From assembly GCA_025464915.1 (NCBI GenBank), contig JAODNF010000064.1, forward strand, positions 1-15,075: 15,075 bases of DNA, written 5' to 3'. Positions within the stretch are counted from its first letter, which is position 1. Each line of letters opens with the position of its first letter. Positions 14,894 through 15,075 of the stretch are shown one piece after another. Source of the DNA: Frankiales bacterium. Lineage in GTDB: Bacteria; Actinomycetota; Actinomycetes; Mycobacteriales; SCTD01. A program made the translations under genes and the position numbers. Under the pieces are notes generated by a model. It was not told where the DNA came from, ran no database searches, and worked only from the letters and a program-made list of their open reading frames with translations.

Positions 14894-15075
14894 AGCTTCT
14901 TGACCTCGTCTTCCATCTGGGAGTGGGACATCTCGCCGACCTGGATCGAGGAGATAGTGCCGTCGGCGTGGATGAAGAAGGTGGCGGGGAGCGTCGAGAT
15001 GGCGCCGGAGGCGGAGTTCCAGGCGTGCTCGATCTTCTCGCCGTCGTCCCAGACCGACTGGAACGTGTAGCCGGC
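14890..15075 (-). CDS. TlpA/ResA-like thioredoxin, C-terminal 61 residues (runs off the window)
   Basis: Only the C-terminal third is in view; the CxxC active site and the signal or lipobox lie outside. The chain reads from GYTFQSVWDDGEKIEHAW through the cis-proline motif TLPATFFIHADG to a helical end, EMSHSQMEDEVKKL. TLPATFFI followed by xDGTI is diagnostic of extracytoplasmic TlpA/ResA thioredoxins, which reduce apocytochrome c or other exported thiols. It is GTGA-coupled to the CcdA gene that would recharge it. Confidence 0.85.
   Translation of the reverse strand, partial: AGYTFQSVWDDGEKIEHAWNSASGAISTLPATFFIHADGTISSIQVGEMSHSQMEDEVKKL

Noticed and set aside
13056..15070. Long + strand frames opposite the phosphatase and the CcdA/TlpA genes.
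   Set aside because: They are antisense to well-supported genes and rich in Arg, Gly, His and Gln as expected of shadows.

Overview
The window is very G+C-rich and gene-dense. It uses GTG as well as ATG starts, has many 1-8 nt stop/start overlaps, and nearly every protein has relatives typical of Actinomycetota: an HspR-like MerR regulator beside an Hsp20, a LAxTG-like tail on a secreted phosphoesterase, RsbU-type phosphatase and STAS proteins, and CcdA/TlpA. It is best read as chromosomal DNA of a free-living actinobacterium; the genus cannot be fixed from this sequence. I see no rRNA, tRNA, insertion sequence, integrase or CRISPR array.

Layout. (1) 1-3160, + strand: the C-terminal part of a secreted phosphoesterase (phospholipase C/acid phosphatase superfamily), then a full acetoacetate-CoA ligase, closed by a strong hairpin at 3162-3202 that faces the convergent gene. 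(2) 3208-5547, - strand: a redox or membrane cluster in transcription order: a 66-residue one-helix protein, a six-helix ferric-reductase-like flavocytochrome coupled to it by ATGA, and an exported protein with two nearly identical PepSY-like repeats. (3) 5548-7028: a sparse stretch holding a small CxxC protein that is easy to miss, then an EamA/DMT transporter whose GTG start looks leaderless. (4) 7178-8716: a stress island on the - strand (STAS protein without the usual phospho-serine, GTGA-coupled to an 84-residue hydrophilic protein; HspR-like MerR regulator) with a divergent Hsp20 and a perfect palindrome between them. (5) 8816-9055: a small + strand protein that shares its stop codon tetranucleotide with the convergent DUF1697 gene. 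(6) 9052-13859, - strand: a compact signalling operon, in order response regulator-PP2C phosphatase, CHASE3-type histidine kinase, single-domain response regulator, sugar-type substrate-binding lipoprotein, DUF1697. (7) 14072-15075, - strand: a CcdA-type thiol-disulfide membrane transporter preceded by the 3' end of a TlpA-like thioredoxin.

The most interesting unit is the signalling operon. A periplasmic-binding-protein lipoprotein is translationally coupled to a two-component system rather than to ABC permease/ATPase genes, which suggests a ligand-sensing role. The redox cluster with its duplicated PepSY-like protein, and the STAS protein with Glu at the usual phospho-serine position, are the next most notable. 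Gene calls rest on reading the translated sequence and on knowledge of the families; no database search was possible.
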